From Emiliania huxleyi CCMP1516 (Eukaryota; Haptophyta; Isochrysidales; Noelaerhabdaceae), in the NCBI RefSeq assembly GCF_000372725.1, contig NW_005202427.1, forward strand, positions 962,119 through 1,026,118: a DNA stretch of 64,000 nucleotides, in the 5' to 3' direction. The position numbers and the translations under genes are program-made. The notes beneath the pieces were generated by a model that was not told the DNA's origin, did not search any database, and saw nothing but the letters and a program-made list of their open reading frames with translations. Below are positions 31,481 through 41,022 of the stretch, piece by piece. Position 1 is the stretch's first letter; each line of letters starts with the position of its first letter.

Positions 31481-32305
31481 TTGCTCGATCTGCGCGTCGC
31501 GTGGTCGGCGGCGTGCTCGACTGGCGTGCGCTTGCTGAAGAGGCCGCGGTCGGGGGGTGCATGCATGCGTCTGCCCTGGGGGCCGCGCGGGTGGCAGGAG
31601 AGCGGCACGAGGGCGTCGGTCGCCGACTCGATCGACTCCGATGTGAGCGAGGAGGGCCACCGCCGCTTCCACACCGCCCCCGCTAGGTACGGTGCGCGCT
31701 CGGGCCAGCTCAAGCGGCGGTCGGCCCCCCCGATCTGGGAGGTGGCGGATCGGTTCCACGAGGAGCCTGACCGCTCCGCTCTTGACGATCCGAGCGCGGC
31801 GAGTCAGCGGCGGGAGAGGCTCCGCGACGAGGCTCAGTCCTCGGCGTGCGCGTTTCTGCAGCGAGAGAGGGACCTCCTCGCGCGCTTGCCTCAGAGCATC
31901 GGCCGCGGCGGCAGCGGCGCCGACAAGCTCTGGAGCGAAGTAGCCGACTTCAAGCGAGAGGCCCTCGCGGAGCGCGCGCGGCTGCAGCGGCTTTGCCAGG
32001 CGAGCGACATTGCGGGGCGGCGCGGGGCGGAGCCGCCGCTCGAGTCCCTCCTCGCCGAGGACCCGACGGTGACCGCCTTCGACCTCTCGCTGCAGCACTC
32101 CCTCCTCTTCGAGGAGCTCCTGCGTTATCAGGAAGCGGCGAGCGGCGCAGCCGAGCAGCCCGAGCTGCCCCCCGGGCACCCGATGCTGCGCGCGCGCGCG
32201 GCTCAGTGCATGCCACTTCTTCCGCTCTCGCCGCCGGTCCTGCCGACCGCGGCCTCGCCTGTCAACGAGAACGGCGACAACGACATTTTTGAGATGGACA
32301 GCTGA
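31481..32305 (+). CDS. Unrecognised charged helical protein
   Basis: Open frame of 274 codons ending DIFEMDS. The first 40 or so codons overlap the repeat-derived 5' stretch and may be UTR; a plausible start is the ATG of MRLPWGPRG (31564). No family recognised. The body is helical and charged (SAASQRRERLRDEAQSSACA, ADFKREALAERARLQRLCQA), followed by DLSLQHSLLFEELLRYQEA and a Pro-rich tail. Likely one exon. Confidence 0.45.
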   Translation: MLDLRVAWSAACSTGVRLLKRPRSGGACMRLPWGPRGWQESGTRASVADSIDSDVSEEGHRRFHTAPARYGARSGQLKRRSAPPIWEVADRFHEEPDRSALDDPSAASQRRERLRDEAQSSACAFLQRERDLLARLPQSIGRGGSGADKLWSEVADFKREALAERARLQRLCQASDIAGRRGAEPPLESLLAEDPTVTAFDLSLQHSLLFEELLRYQEAASGAAEQPELPPGHPMLRARAAQCMPLLPLSPPVLPTAASPVNENGDNDIFEMDS

Positions 32306-32942
32306 GCAACCCCCCCCCCCCCCCCCGCTGCGAGCATGGACACCATTCATTGTACATTTTGGCGCTCGGCCGCGCCGTGTATCTTTGGTCGCGGAGCGTG
32401 AAGCGCATGCCTCTTGTCCTCGTCGTGTGTTCGGGACCCCGTACTTGGGTCCCCGTTTTTCGCAGGCATGCGCAGCGCTCCATGTGTGTACGCGGCGTGA
32501 CTGTGCCATCTGTGTGCGGAGATCATCGATTCTCTCAAGGATCATATGTCGCTGCTCTCGTCTCATGTTTCATTCATGATCATGTAAATTCATGTATCAT
32601 GATATCATGTGTGCGCGTGTTCATGAGATTGTTTGAAATTGTCCCCTCCCCGCCATAGACCCCACAATACCCTCACCAGATATACGTATACCACATCTCG
32701 TGTGTTGTGTTTATAATAATTCATCCACACACGCAAAAAAGCTCACGCCGCCAAATGCAAATCTGTCCTCTCTCCCGGCGCCGACACACGGCAGACACAT
32801 GCGCGGCACACGCCGCGTCTCTCAGAGAGCACAGAGGCGTTCTCTGTGCCTCCACACGGGGAGAGGGAGCGCGCCCTCACACACATGGCGGCGACATCTC
32901 CTGCACCGGCCCTGCACCGCCGGGCTTGAGACGCGGGCCGTC
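32306..32942. other. Intergenic between convergent genes
   Basis: No gene seen. AT-rich for this window at 32540-32720; contains a poly-C run at 32307-32325. Confidence 0.45.
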
Positions 32943-34751
32943 TCACGCCGCCGGGAGGACGAGGGTGCTAGAGAGCACCCACGAGAGGTCCGGTAGCGAG
33001 TCGACCCACGCAGCGACGTCGCCTGCACACGCGAGGGGCGGGGGGGTGAGACGCGCGACTCTCCCTCCCACCAACCGCCCCTCCCGCCGCCGGCGCGCCC
33101 TCGGCGCGCGCGCCAGCGGAACTCGGGGCCGCCGCAGGCGCAGCGCCCATCCCGAGCTGCGCCATGTCTGCACTCAGCAGGTCACCCGCCGCCGGCGACG
33201 CGAACGCGCCTGGCACGCGCGGGCGAGGGGGGGGGGGGGGGTCAGAGCCGCAAGGCCGGCGGGCGGACTGGAGGGGCGAAGGCAGGTCAGCGGCCCGCCC
33301 GCGTCTCCGAGCATGCTCACGTCTCCGAGCGTGCTCAGGTCGAGCATCGACCCGGCGGCGGACGCGGGGCCGCTCGGCGGAGCAAAGGCGGCGGGCGTGG
33401 CGCTGAAATCGCCGAACCCATCGTCGGGCGGCGGCGACGGGCTCGAGGCCGGGGCGGCGCTCGGCGCCGCCACCGGCGCGGACCCCTCAAAAGTGCTGAA
33501 GTCCCCGAAATCGCCCGCACCGGACGCGGCAGCCGGCTGTGCAGGCTCCGGCGAGCCAAAAGTGCCAAACTCACCGAAGTCGTCCTCGGGCGAAGAGGAC
33601 GAGGGCGCGGGCGCGAGCGAGGAGGAGGCGCCACCCGAGGGGGCGGGAGGCGCGGCGGGCTCGGGCGAGGCGAAGGGGGGCGGTGAGCCAAACGGCGTCG
33701 CCCCCTTCAGCCCCTCGCCCGGTGGCGTGCCCGCCGCCGCCGCGCCTGGCGGGGTGATGCCGGAGGGCGGCATGACGGCGCCTGGAGGAGGCGTCGGCGC
33801 GAAGCCGCCCGGGCCGGGGCTAGGCGTGTCGACGTCGGACACGGCGAGGCCGAGCGCCTGTTCGGGAGGGTCCGAGAGGGCTTGTGGGATGCTTCGAGGC
33901 CGACGAGCGGCGCAGGGTGAGTGCGAGGCTGGGAGACTGGCGCTTTGCCGTTGGCGTCAGCCTTGGCGCTCGGGCTCTGAAAAGGGGGGTGTCAAGTTCA
34001 GTCGGGGGGGGGGGGGGGGAGCCTCGATGAAGCGCTGCTGGAGGAGGGAGCCCGCCCACGCGCCCGCCTCGCTCGGCTCGGGCTGCCAGAGCGACGTGTT
34101 GCACGCGAACCCGCTCCCGTTCTCCTTGTCCGTCAGCGCAGAGGCGAGCGCCTCTTCCAGTCTCACGCCCGCCACCGAGGAGGAGGCAGAGGCGGAGGCG
34201 GCGGGGAAAACACCCGCGAGCACCTCCCTCGCGACGCGCCGCAGCTCCGCACCGTCGCCCTCAAAGGCGGACGCGCTGACGAGGCCGACGGCGGGCGCGG
34301 CGGGAGGCGCGGCGGCGGACGGCGCGGCGGGCGCGGCGACCGGCTGAGCCTGGCTCGAGTCGAAGTCGCCGAAGTCATCTCCGCCGCCGTCGCCGCCAAA
34401 GTCGCCAAAGTCGTCGTCTCCGCCTCCCCCGCCGCCGAAGTCGCCGAAGCCGTCGTCCTCTTCGCCGCCTAAAGGAGGAGCGTGGCACCCCCTCCGAAGA
34501 GGGCTGCGATGGGCGGGCCCCTCCCAGGCCCACGCAGTCGCACCGCCCCCGCCGCCAAAGTCTCCAAAGCCGTCATCCTCGCCGCCGCCGCCGCCGCCGC
34601 TGCCGCCGCCGCCACCAAAGTCACCAAAGTCGTCATCGCCCCCGTCGCCCCCGCCGCCCCCGCCGCCGCCCGCCCCCTCCTCCGGCGGCGCAAACCGGTC
34701 AAACTCCTCCGCAGCGCCCAGCCCGCCCGCCGCCTCGCCGCCGCCGCCAGC

Positions 34752-34784
<33 letters not shown>

Positions 34785-35711
34785 CCCAATCTCGAAGCTC
34801 GCCTCCTGCATCTCCTCCCCAACCTCGAAGTTGCCGCCCGGCACCGACGCCGCCACGGCCGTGCGAGCCTCCGCAGGCGCCGCCTCTGCCGGCGGCGCAA
34901 AGCTCCGCGCGAGCTCCTCGTCCGCGTCGTCGTCCTCCTCTGCGCTCCCCGCCTCGAAGGGGTCCCCCTCGAAGGGATCCCCCTCCGGAGCCGGGGCCGT
35001 GGCGGGCCCCGCGACCTCGCCACCGCCACCCTCGCCGCCGCCCCCTCCCCCGCCGCCATCATCCCCGCCCTCGCCGCTCACGCCGCCGCTCACGCCGCCC
35101 TCCCCGCCGTCAGTCTTGTCCCCTCCGCCGCCGCCCTCGCCTTCTCCCTCGCCACCACCGCACTCCCCGCCGCCCGCCCCACCTTCGCCCTCCTCCCCCA
35201 AATCCTGAGCCTTGGGATCGGCCGCGGCGGGCGTCTCGGTGGCCGCCGCGGGCGGCTCGGCGGCCGCTCCACGCGCCAAGGCTGCCTCCTCCTCCTCCTC
35301 GGAGTCGGTCGCTGTCGGACCAGCGCTGCCCTCCCGCTCCATCGACTCGATCGACAGGCTCGAGCCGAACGAGACGGCGCTCTTGGCGGGCATCGCAAAC
35401 TCGGCAAACTCATCGTCGTCGTCCTCCGCTTTGCCTCCGGCCGGCGGCACGGCGGGCACTCCAAACTCGCTGAACTCGTCGTCGTCGTCGTCCAGCGCGC
35501 CGGCCGCGGGCGCGGGATCGCCCAGCTCGATCCCCGGGCTGCCCAGCTCGCTGCCATACTGCGAGGTGCTGTGGGCGCCGAGGCCAAAGGCGGAGAAGTC
35601 GTCGTCCTCCTCCTCCTCTGGCGAGGTGGTGGGCTGGCGCGCCCGGTTGTCGCTGCTGAATTCGCTAAAGTCGTCGTCCTCCCACTCCTCCTCTCCGTTC
35701 TTGCGAGACAT
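32943..35711 (-). CDS. Aftiphilin-like clathrin/AP accessory protein
   Basis: Starts ATG 35711. Exon 1 (34544-35711) and exon 2 (34023-34468, after a 75-nt GT-AG intron 34469-34543) encode a very acidic chain with many DDxF-type motifs: EDDDFSEF, DDDFSAF, DDDEFSEFG, DDDEFAEFA, and repeated DDDFGDFGG/DDGFGDFGG. A GC-AG intron (33977-34022) follows; later exons around 33290-33842 add DDFGEFGTFG, DFGDFSTF and DGFGDFS, and the last exon ends WVDSLPDLSWVLSSTLVLP at TGA 32943. Repeated D-F-x-[DE]-F and a terminal LPDLSxx box are hallmarks of aftiphilin/gamma-synergin-type proteins that bind AP-1/GGA ears and clathrin at the trans-Golgi network. Exon borders between 33030 and 33280 are unclear. Confidence 0.65.
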
Positions 35712-36246
35712 GGCTGCGCGCTGCTGTGTAACACACGCCGGCCGCCAGGCGAGGCACGGCGCTCACAGCAGGGCCCAGCAGAGGGCGAGGGAACCCGAGA
35801 TGCTGGGGCGAGACTCGTCGAGACTGCGTCAGCTGTTCCCACAGCAGGCTGGAAGTACCTGACCGCAATGGGATTCTTTTTTGATAGCACGCGGCCAGGC
35901 CAGTCCGCACCTGTGTCGAGCAGCCTGCGTCTTCCACTTTCTTTTCTGTGGTTTTTGTGATTTGACATTTGTGTGTGTCTGTCTGTTTGAGAGTCATCCT
36001 GAGAGAGCGAGTTTGTTTTGTTAATGTAATTCTTTTTGGCGAGAGAGGCGGTTTAAGAATTCTTCCAAAAAGAAATATGAGAACGGCCGTGGCTTGGCAC
36101 CTTGGCTGGGAGCGGCGCTGCAACGTCGGTCCTCGGTGCGGGAGACGTAGGGAGTGTCTCTTGGGGCTGCTGTGCTCGTCCTGGCAGAGCCCGTCCCTTT
36201 CCTTCAGCGCGCCCGCCATGGCGCCGTCGAGGCGGAGCGCACTGCT
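35712..36246. other. Intergenic
   Basis: Upstream region of the aftiphilin-like gene and downstream region of the next minus-strand gene. T-rich at 35870-36060. Nothing else seen. Confidence 0.4.
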
Positions 36247-36888
36247 TTACGAGAGAGCGGGCAGGTTCTTGTTGTGGTTCGGTCCTCTGGAGCGCTTCGG
36301 CGATCCCCACCTCTTCCGGCGCGAGGAGGCGGCGCGAATCTGGCCGTGCCTCCGGATTGCCCAGTGGTCTTTGAAGCGAGCCTCCGGTGTGGCGCGCACC
36401 TTGATGACCTTGTTCCTCAGTGCGTCCATCAGGACCCTCCGCTTGAGGTGTTTTTTGTGCGGCACCACGCCGGGGTAGCGGTCCTGCACGAGCTCGTACA
36501 GCCGATTCGTGGTCTGCATCCCAGTGTCGCGCAGCACATTCATCACGGCGCCGCATGGGCCTGGCAACGTTGCCGGCTCCGGCAAGGGCATCACAAACTC
36601 GCCGCCCGCCCGCGCGCTGTCGAGCGCTCTCCTAAGTCGCTCAGCGCGGGCTCGCCGGCTAAACGACGCTGCAAAGGCAGCGGGCGTCGCCGCCACAGGA
36701 GACGCGCAGAGTGCGCGGCTGCGCGGTGCGAGGACGACGCCAACTGTGCGCGCAGCGAGGCGGAGCATCGCTGGCAAAAGAATTTTGGCACGCGCGTTGC
36801 TAGACGGATTGAAGGAGAGCGATGAGTCAGAGGATGAAACAGCAGGGGAGAGAACGAGGACGAGAGTGAGAAGAACGAGAGGTGGCAT
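36247..36888 (-). CDS. Putative organelle-targeted protein, unrecognised
   Basis: A 213-codon frame. The first codons (MPPLVLLTLVLVLS) are hydrophobic and encoded by repeat family C sequence, so translation may instead start at MLRLAARTVGVVL (about codon 41), which looks like a mitochondrial leader. The basic body (LRDTGMQTTNRLYELVQDRY, then VVPHKKHLKRRVLMDALRNK) resembles small mitochondrial ribosomal proteins but no family can be named. Highly basic C-terminus. Single exon as read. Confidence 0.5.
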   Translation of the reverse strand: MPPLVLLTLVLVLSPAVSSSDSSLSFNPSSNARAKILLPAMLRLAARTVGVVLAPRSRALCASPVAATPAAFAASFSRRARAERLRRALDSARAGGEFVMPLPEPATLPGPCGAVMNVLRDTGMQTTNRLYELVQDRYPGVVPHKKHLKRRVLMDALRNKVIKVRATPEARFKDHWAIRRHGQIRAASSRRKRWGSPKRSRGPNHNKNLPALS

Positions 36889-37066
36889 GAAGGTCGCTGC
36901 GAGAATTGGTGAGAAACTGCGAAGAGAGATAGGAAGTGGTAGACGAGCGGGCGGTGGGCGACGGCTAGCACCACACTCCTCTCCTTAAAATCCCTGTGTG
37001 GTGGCGGCGTGCCGTCCTCCCATCCCTCCCTTGGGTTCTCTGTTTTCTTTCTTTCTTTCTTTGGAT
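36870..37066 (-). repeat. Repeat family C, minus copy with promoter/leader
   Basis: Reading the minus strand: AAAGAAAGAAAGAAAACAGA, CCCAAGGGAGGGATGGGAGG, CGGCACGCCGCCACCACACA, GGGATTTTAAGGAGAGGAG, CTAGCCGTCGCCCACC, then TTCCTATCTCTCTTCGCAG and ACCTTCATGCCACCT. It overlaps the 5' end of the adjoining gene. Other copies: 61376-61490, 61493-61680, 62036-62145, 62867-63060, partial 15783, 31371, 63112. Confidence 0.85.
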
Positions 37067-37570
37067 TGAAGAAGATCCACACAAAGATCCCTGACACCAA
37101 GATCGTGGTTCGTGCAGGGCGGGGACACATGTCCCTGAATCCCATCTCGTCTGAGAGTTTGTGCCAGTGCCCAGTGCAAACGGGCCTCCTTCTGTTTGGG
37201 CACGGGCAGGATTCAGAGCCTGAACCTTAGGGTTGCCCACAGGACCCAAAAGAAAAATAGCTAGAGCCTCAAACCATGTATGAGCAAATAAAAGAGACTC
37301 CTCCCCCACACGCTCTGGAAGGCAGCCCTCGCTACCGAGGGCCGGCGCGCAGAGCTGCGGACCTACTCGAGAGGCTCTACTCGGTATGTGTAAGCGGCTC
37401 GCTCTCGTGGTGGGTTGGCCCTGAGACCCTATCATGAGAGCCTTCCGGGGCCGCGCCAAGCAGCGCGGCAGTCCTCCGCGCACAGGCGAGTCTGTAATGA
37501 ACATCGTCGATGGCCGGGGGGCGTGGCTCGATCGCCGCGATCCATGCGATGACGCGTGAGGCCGCCGGAC

Positions 37571-38947
37571 TCAGGCTGCTGCGGCGGTCGTCGCTCCGCT
37601 CGAGTCGGCCTGGGCGCACTCCGCCTCGGACTCGGAGCTCGCCTCGGACGTCTGGTTGGAGAGGAAGGACTCGGAGTTTTGCACCCAGCCGCTCGCCTTG
37701 AGGATCGAGGTGCGAGGCGACACGATCTGGACCAGCGGGGACACGGTGGACACCTCCGCGCCGACCGCATCGTCGCATTTCTCCTCCGCCGCGTCCGTCT
37801 CGGCGGCCACGTCCGGCTCAGCAGCCACCGCTTCCGGCTCGACCGCCCCTTCGGAGCGCGGCGAGAAGAGCTTGCTCACCGTCTTGGCGAAAGACTGCAA
37901 CAGGTTGAGCTGCGGCGCCTCCTCCTCTGCGGGTGCTTCCGCCGCCTCCTCGGGCTTCGGCGCCTCGAGTTCCGGTGCCGACTCCTCCGGCGCCGCCTCG
38001 GGCTGCGCCGCCTCCTCTGCCGTCGCCTCCACCGGCGCCTCAGCCTCCGTTGGCTCCTCAGGCTGCGCCGCCTCCTCTGCCGTCGCCTCCACCGGCGCCT
38101 CAGCCTCCGTTGGCTCCTCGGGCTGCGCCGCCTCCTCTGCCGTCGCCTCCACCGGCGCCTCAGCCTCCGTTGGCTCCTCGGGCTGCGCCGCCTCCTCTGC
38201 CGTCGCCTCCACCGGCGCCTCAGCCTCCGTTGGCTCCTCGGGCTGCGCCGCCTCCTCTGCCGTCGCCTCCACCGGCGCCTCAGCCTCCGTTGGCTCCTCG
38301 GGCTGCGGCGCCTTGTATGCGGCCTCCTCCGGCGCCTCAGCAGCCTCCGCTGCTGACTCCTCGGGCCGCAGAGCCTCGGCCTCGTGTGAAGACGCCGCTG
38401 CCGCCTCGGCGGGAGCCTCCGGCGTCTCCGCCACTTGCTCCTCGAGAGCCTCCGCTGTCGTCGCTGGCCCCTCCGATGCCTCCTCTGTCTTTGCTGCCTC
38501 CTCTGCAATTGGCGCCTCTGGCGCCGCGGCGCCGGCCACGGCATCCTCCGAATCTTGTGTGTATTCGGCCGACGTTGCCTCGGGGGCGGCGGCGATGGGC
38601 TCGGCGTCGGGCTCGGTGCCAAATATTGCGGTGGCGTTGGTCTCAGTGGCGTCGGGCTCGGCGGCGGTGTCGGCGGCGAAGGCGGCGGACTCGGTCGCGA
38701 CAGTGTCCTCGCTAAAGACGGCATCTTTGACCGCCATCGCGACCGCTGAGGACACGATCTCCTCTGCCGCTCCCTGGTGCTCTTCCGAAGGTTGCTCGGC
38801 CTCGCTCGTCACAAATGGCTCTGAGGAGTCAGAAGCGGGAGAGGGTGGGCATGCCGTAGCCACCTCGAGCTCCGAGGGCTTCGGGACGGTCTTCAGTGAG
38901 GAGGGCTCGACGACGCTGACGCTACTCTTGGAGCCGCAGGCGCCCAT
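37571..38947 (-). CDS. N-myristoylation-type acidic Glu/Ala repeat protein
   Basis: 458 aa from ATG 38947. The N-terminus MGACGSKSS fits an N-myristoylation site (Gly2, Ser6) with a nearby palmitoylatable Cys; this decides the start over the longer open frame. The chain is acidic, rich in Glu, Ala and Pro, and contains five near-perfect 20-residue repeats (EEPTEAEAPVEATAEEAAQP) encoded by 60-bp tandem repeats at about 38010-38305. The C-terminal part is less repetitive (PQLNLLQSFAKTVSKLFSPR, then a Ser-rich tail). No family recognised; a membrane-associated, disordered protein is inferred. Its 5' end faces the plus-strand secreted protein less than 140 bp away. Confidence 0.65.
   Translation of the reverse strand: MGACGSKSSVSVVEPSSLKTVPKPSELEVATACPPSPASDSSEPFVTSEAEQPSEEHQGAAEEIVSSAVAMAVKDAVFSEDTVATESAAFAADTAAEPDATETNATAIFGTEPDAEPIAAAPEATSAEYTQDSEDAVAGAAAPEAPIAEEAAKTEEASEGPATTAEALEEQVAETPEAPAEAAAASSHEAEALRPEESAAEAAEAPEEAAYKAPQPEEPTEAEAPVEATAEEAAQPEEPTEAEAPVEATAEEAAQPEEPTEAEAPVEATAEEAAQPEEPTEAEAPVEATAEEAAQPEEPTEAEAPVEATAEEAAQPEAAPEESAPELEAPKPEEAAEAPAEEEAPQLNLLQSFAKTVSKLFSPRSEGAVEPEAVAAEPDVAAETDAAEEKCDDAVGAEVSTVSPLVQIVSPRTSILKASGWVQNSESFLSNQTSEASSESEAECAQADSSGATTAAAA
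38010..38305 (-). repeat. 60-bp coding tandem repeats
   Basis: About five copies of a 60-bp unit with GCCTCAGCCTCCGTTGGCTC on the plus strand, nearly identical at the DNA level, which indicates recent expansion. Confidence 0.9.
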
Positions 38948-39077
38948 GAAGCTGAGCGGAGCGCCAAGGAGAGGGCGGCTCGTGCTCTGAAATCGGCAAC
39001 GCATGTCACGCGCGCCGATTTTTCTCTTTTTACTTATGAGCAACAACAAACACAACAAACTCCTTACTTCAGCTGGC

Positions 39078-40442
39078 ATGTCGGCTGTCGGGCCTCTTCG
39101 GCTCGCGGCCGCCGTGCTGCTGATCCTGAGCGATCCTGCGCTCGCACTCGCGCAGAGCACGCGTGCTCTGCGCCCCGTGGACGCCGCGACAGCGGAGTCC
39201 CACGTCGGCGCTGTCCGACACCCACTCCTCGGCTCGACGCTCCAAGAGCTGCCAGCTCGACCCGCTTCAAACATCTGCAGCGCGGTCGAGCCGGTCCAAG
39301 CTATCGTCGAGCACCCGACGGCTGCCGACGCGGCTCCCGAGCCAGCCTCGGCTGCCGCCTCGGCTTCCGCCACGGCTTCCGCCACGGCTTCCGCCACGGC
39401 TTCCGCCACGGCTTCCGCCACGGCTTCCGCCACGGCTTCCGCCACGGCTTCCGCCACGGCTTCCGCCACGGCTTCCGCCACGGCTTCCGCCACGGCTTCC
39501 GCCACGGCTCCCGCCACGGCTTCCGCCACGGCTGTCGCCACGGCTGTCGCCACGGCTTCCGCCACGGCTTCCGCCACGGCTGCCGCCACGGCTGCTGCCA
39601 CGGCTGCCGCCACGGCTGCTGCCACGGCTGCTGCCAAGGCTACCTCGTCTCGTGTCCTGTCTTTTGTGTCTGTGTCGCATGACGAGTCTAGTGTGCCTAG
39701 CGTGTCTAGCGTGTTTTCTACCCGCTGCACAGGTCCGGCGCCGACTACCTCGACCGTCCCACCCACCTGGCACCGTGCAGAATGGCTCTGTGTCGGACCA
39801 AAGGCAGCCACAAGGCAGCCTGTCCCTCACAGTGTCCACAACGCCGGTGGGGTCCCCTCGGATGAGGGGGCGGGGGCGGCACGACCGTCTTTCACATTGC
39901 CCTCGACGACTGGCAGAGCCGGAGCCAACCGCACCGACCACAGCCCGACCAGTAGCCAGGAAACTACCCCGCTGGGCGGGGGCCTGGTTGGGCTGTGCGA
40001 GGTGCGGCCCTCTCGGAGCCACGAGTTGTACAAGTTCATTGACTCCGAGCGCATCTTCTACCCGTCCGACGACTCGCTCCTGCCGGGACCCGGGCCGACC
40101 GGTACCGAAGGCAGTCGAGCACCAGGACGAGGAGGCGCCGTTCTGGCGTCGCCCGTCCCCAACAACTCCGACATGGACATCTTCGTTGGCGGCACGCCCG
40201 CAAACGAGACCATCACCAGTCTCTTCTCGCGCGACGCCTCGTCGGCGGGCGGCCTCTGGGACCTCTCCGACCCGCTGGGACTGGTGATGGCAAAGCTCCC
40301 GGGAGATCTCTTACTCGCCGGCCTCATGGCGGCTTACACCAAAAACGGCATTTTCGCTTCGCCGCCGCCGCCGCCGCGGCCGCGGCCGCCGCGCCGCCCG
40401 CGGCTCGTGCCGAGCCTAACTGCGCTCGGCATCCGCTCGTAG
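39078..40442 (+). CDS. Secreted Ala/Ser/Thr repeat protein
   Basis: Start chosen at ATG 39078, giving a signal peptide (MSAVGPLRLAAAVLLILSD, cleavage near ALA-QS); an upstream in-frame ATG at 39003 exists. After about 90 residues comes an Ala-Ser-Ala-Thr array encoded by about 24 copies of the 12-mer GCTTCCGCCACG (39346-39640), drifting to ATAV/ATAA variants. The C-terminal half has N-x-T sites (ANRTDH, ANETITS), a charged segment (HELYKFIDSERIFYPSDDS), and ends in a proline/arginine run. A mucin-like or wall/scale glycoprotein is possible (inference). Introns may be hidden in the less ordered middle, 39640-39960. Confidence 0.5.
   Translation: MSAVGPLRLAAAVLLILSDPALALAQSTRALRPVDAATAESHVGAVRHPLLGSTLQELPARPASNICSAVEPVQAIVEHPTAADAAPEPASAAASASATASATASATASATASATASATASATASATASATASATASATASATAPATASATAVATAVATASATASATAAATAAATAAATAAATAAAKATSSRVLSFVSVSHDESSVPSVSSVFSTRCTGPAPTTSTVPPTWHRAEWLCVGPKAATRQPVPHSVHNAGGVPSDEGAGAARPSFTLPSTTGRAGANRTDHSPTSSQETTPLGGGLVGLCEVRPSRSHELYKFIDSERIFYPSDDSLLPGPGPTGTEGSRAPGRGGAVLASPVPNNSDMDIFVGGTPANETITSLFSRDASSAGGLWDLSDPLGLVMAKLPGDLLLAGLMAAYTKNGIFASPPPPPRPRPPRRPRLVPSLTALGIRS
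39346..39640 (+). repeat. 12-bp coding tandem array
   Basis: GCTTCCGCCACG repeated about 24 times, with the 3' copies changed to GCTGTCGCCACG and GCTGCCGCCACG. Confidence 0.92.
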
Positions 40443-40850
40443 ACGGTGCCCTTGAAAGCGGTGCCGAGGAGCTCCTCGTAGTTGACGCTGACGCACGGCG
40501 CGTGGCGGCAGCGGGCGCTGATCTTGCAGGGGAGGCCGGTCTGGTTGAAGGTCGTGCAGAAGCCCAGCCCGTCGCGCGTCGCGATCGCCTTGACCTTGCC
40601 CGCCGCGCGCGCGACCTCGACCTTGTTGTCGGCGAGGAGAGTCTGGAAGCCCCTCTTCTTGGCGACGCCGGCCGCTGCAGCGCGCCGAGCCTTGAGAGCC
40701 TGCGCCTCGCACAGCGTGCCGTGGACGATGTCGGCGTTGGTCGACCCGAACGCGCGGCAGGAGGGGCGGAGCTTGTTGCCGAGGATCTTGACGCACCCTA
40801 CGTCGAGGCGGCGCAGGGGTCCAGACCGTGCCGCGCCGAAAATTCTTTTT
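40334..40850 (-). CDS. Unrecognised basic Cys-containing protein
   Basis: Minus-strand open frame whose credible part runs from about 40850 to the stop at 40334. It contains VKILGNKLRPSCRAFGSTNA, HGTLCEAQALKA, LADNKVEVARAAGKVKAIAT and DGLGFCTTFNQTGLPCKISA; several Cys are spaced as in a secreted domain. Convergent with, and overlapping the last 109 bases of, the secreted repeat protein. Upstream codons to 41050 are probably not coding because the kinase gene begins there on the other strand. No family assigned. Confidence 0.4.
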
Positions 40851-41022
40851 CTCACCGAACACCAAAAAGCGAGCCCCCAAAAGGACTCTCGACGAGCGTC
40901 TCGTGGCGGACCGACCTGCTCACGAAAATACCACACAAATGCACATTCCCGGGCGCAGGAGCCCACCGTGCACGCGGCAGAGCCCGAGCGCCAAGGCTGA
41001 CGTCGGCCTCGAAGCATCGTGG

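Noticed and set aside
34482..35960. A 492-codon plus-strand frame.
   Set aside because: Antisense to the aftiphilin-like gene; Arg/Ala/Pro composition without motifs.
37656..38990. A 444-codon plus-strand Ser/Ala-rich frame.
   Set aside because: Mirror frame of the Glu/Ala repeat gene on the minus strand, which has a convincing MGACGSK start.
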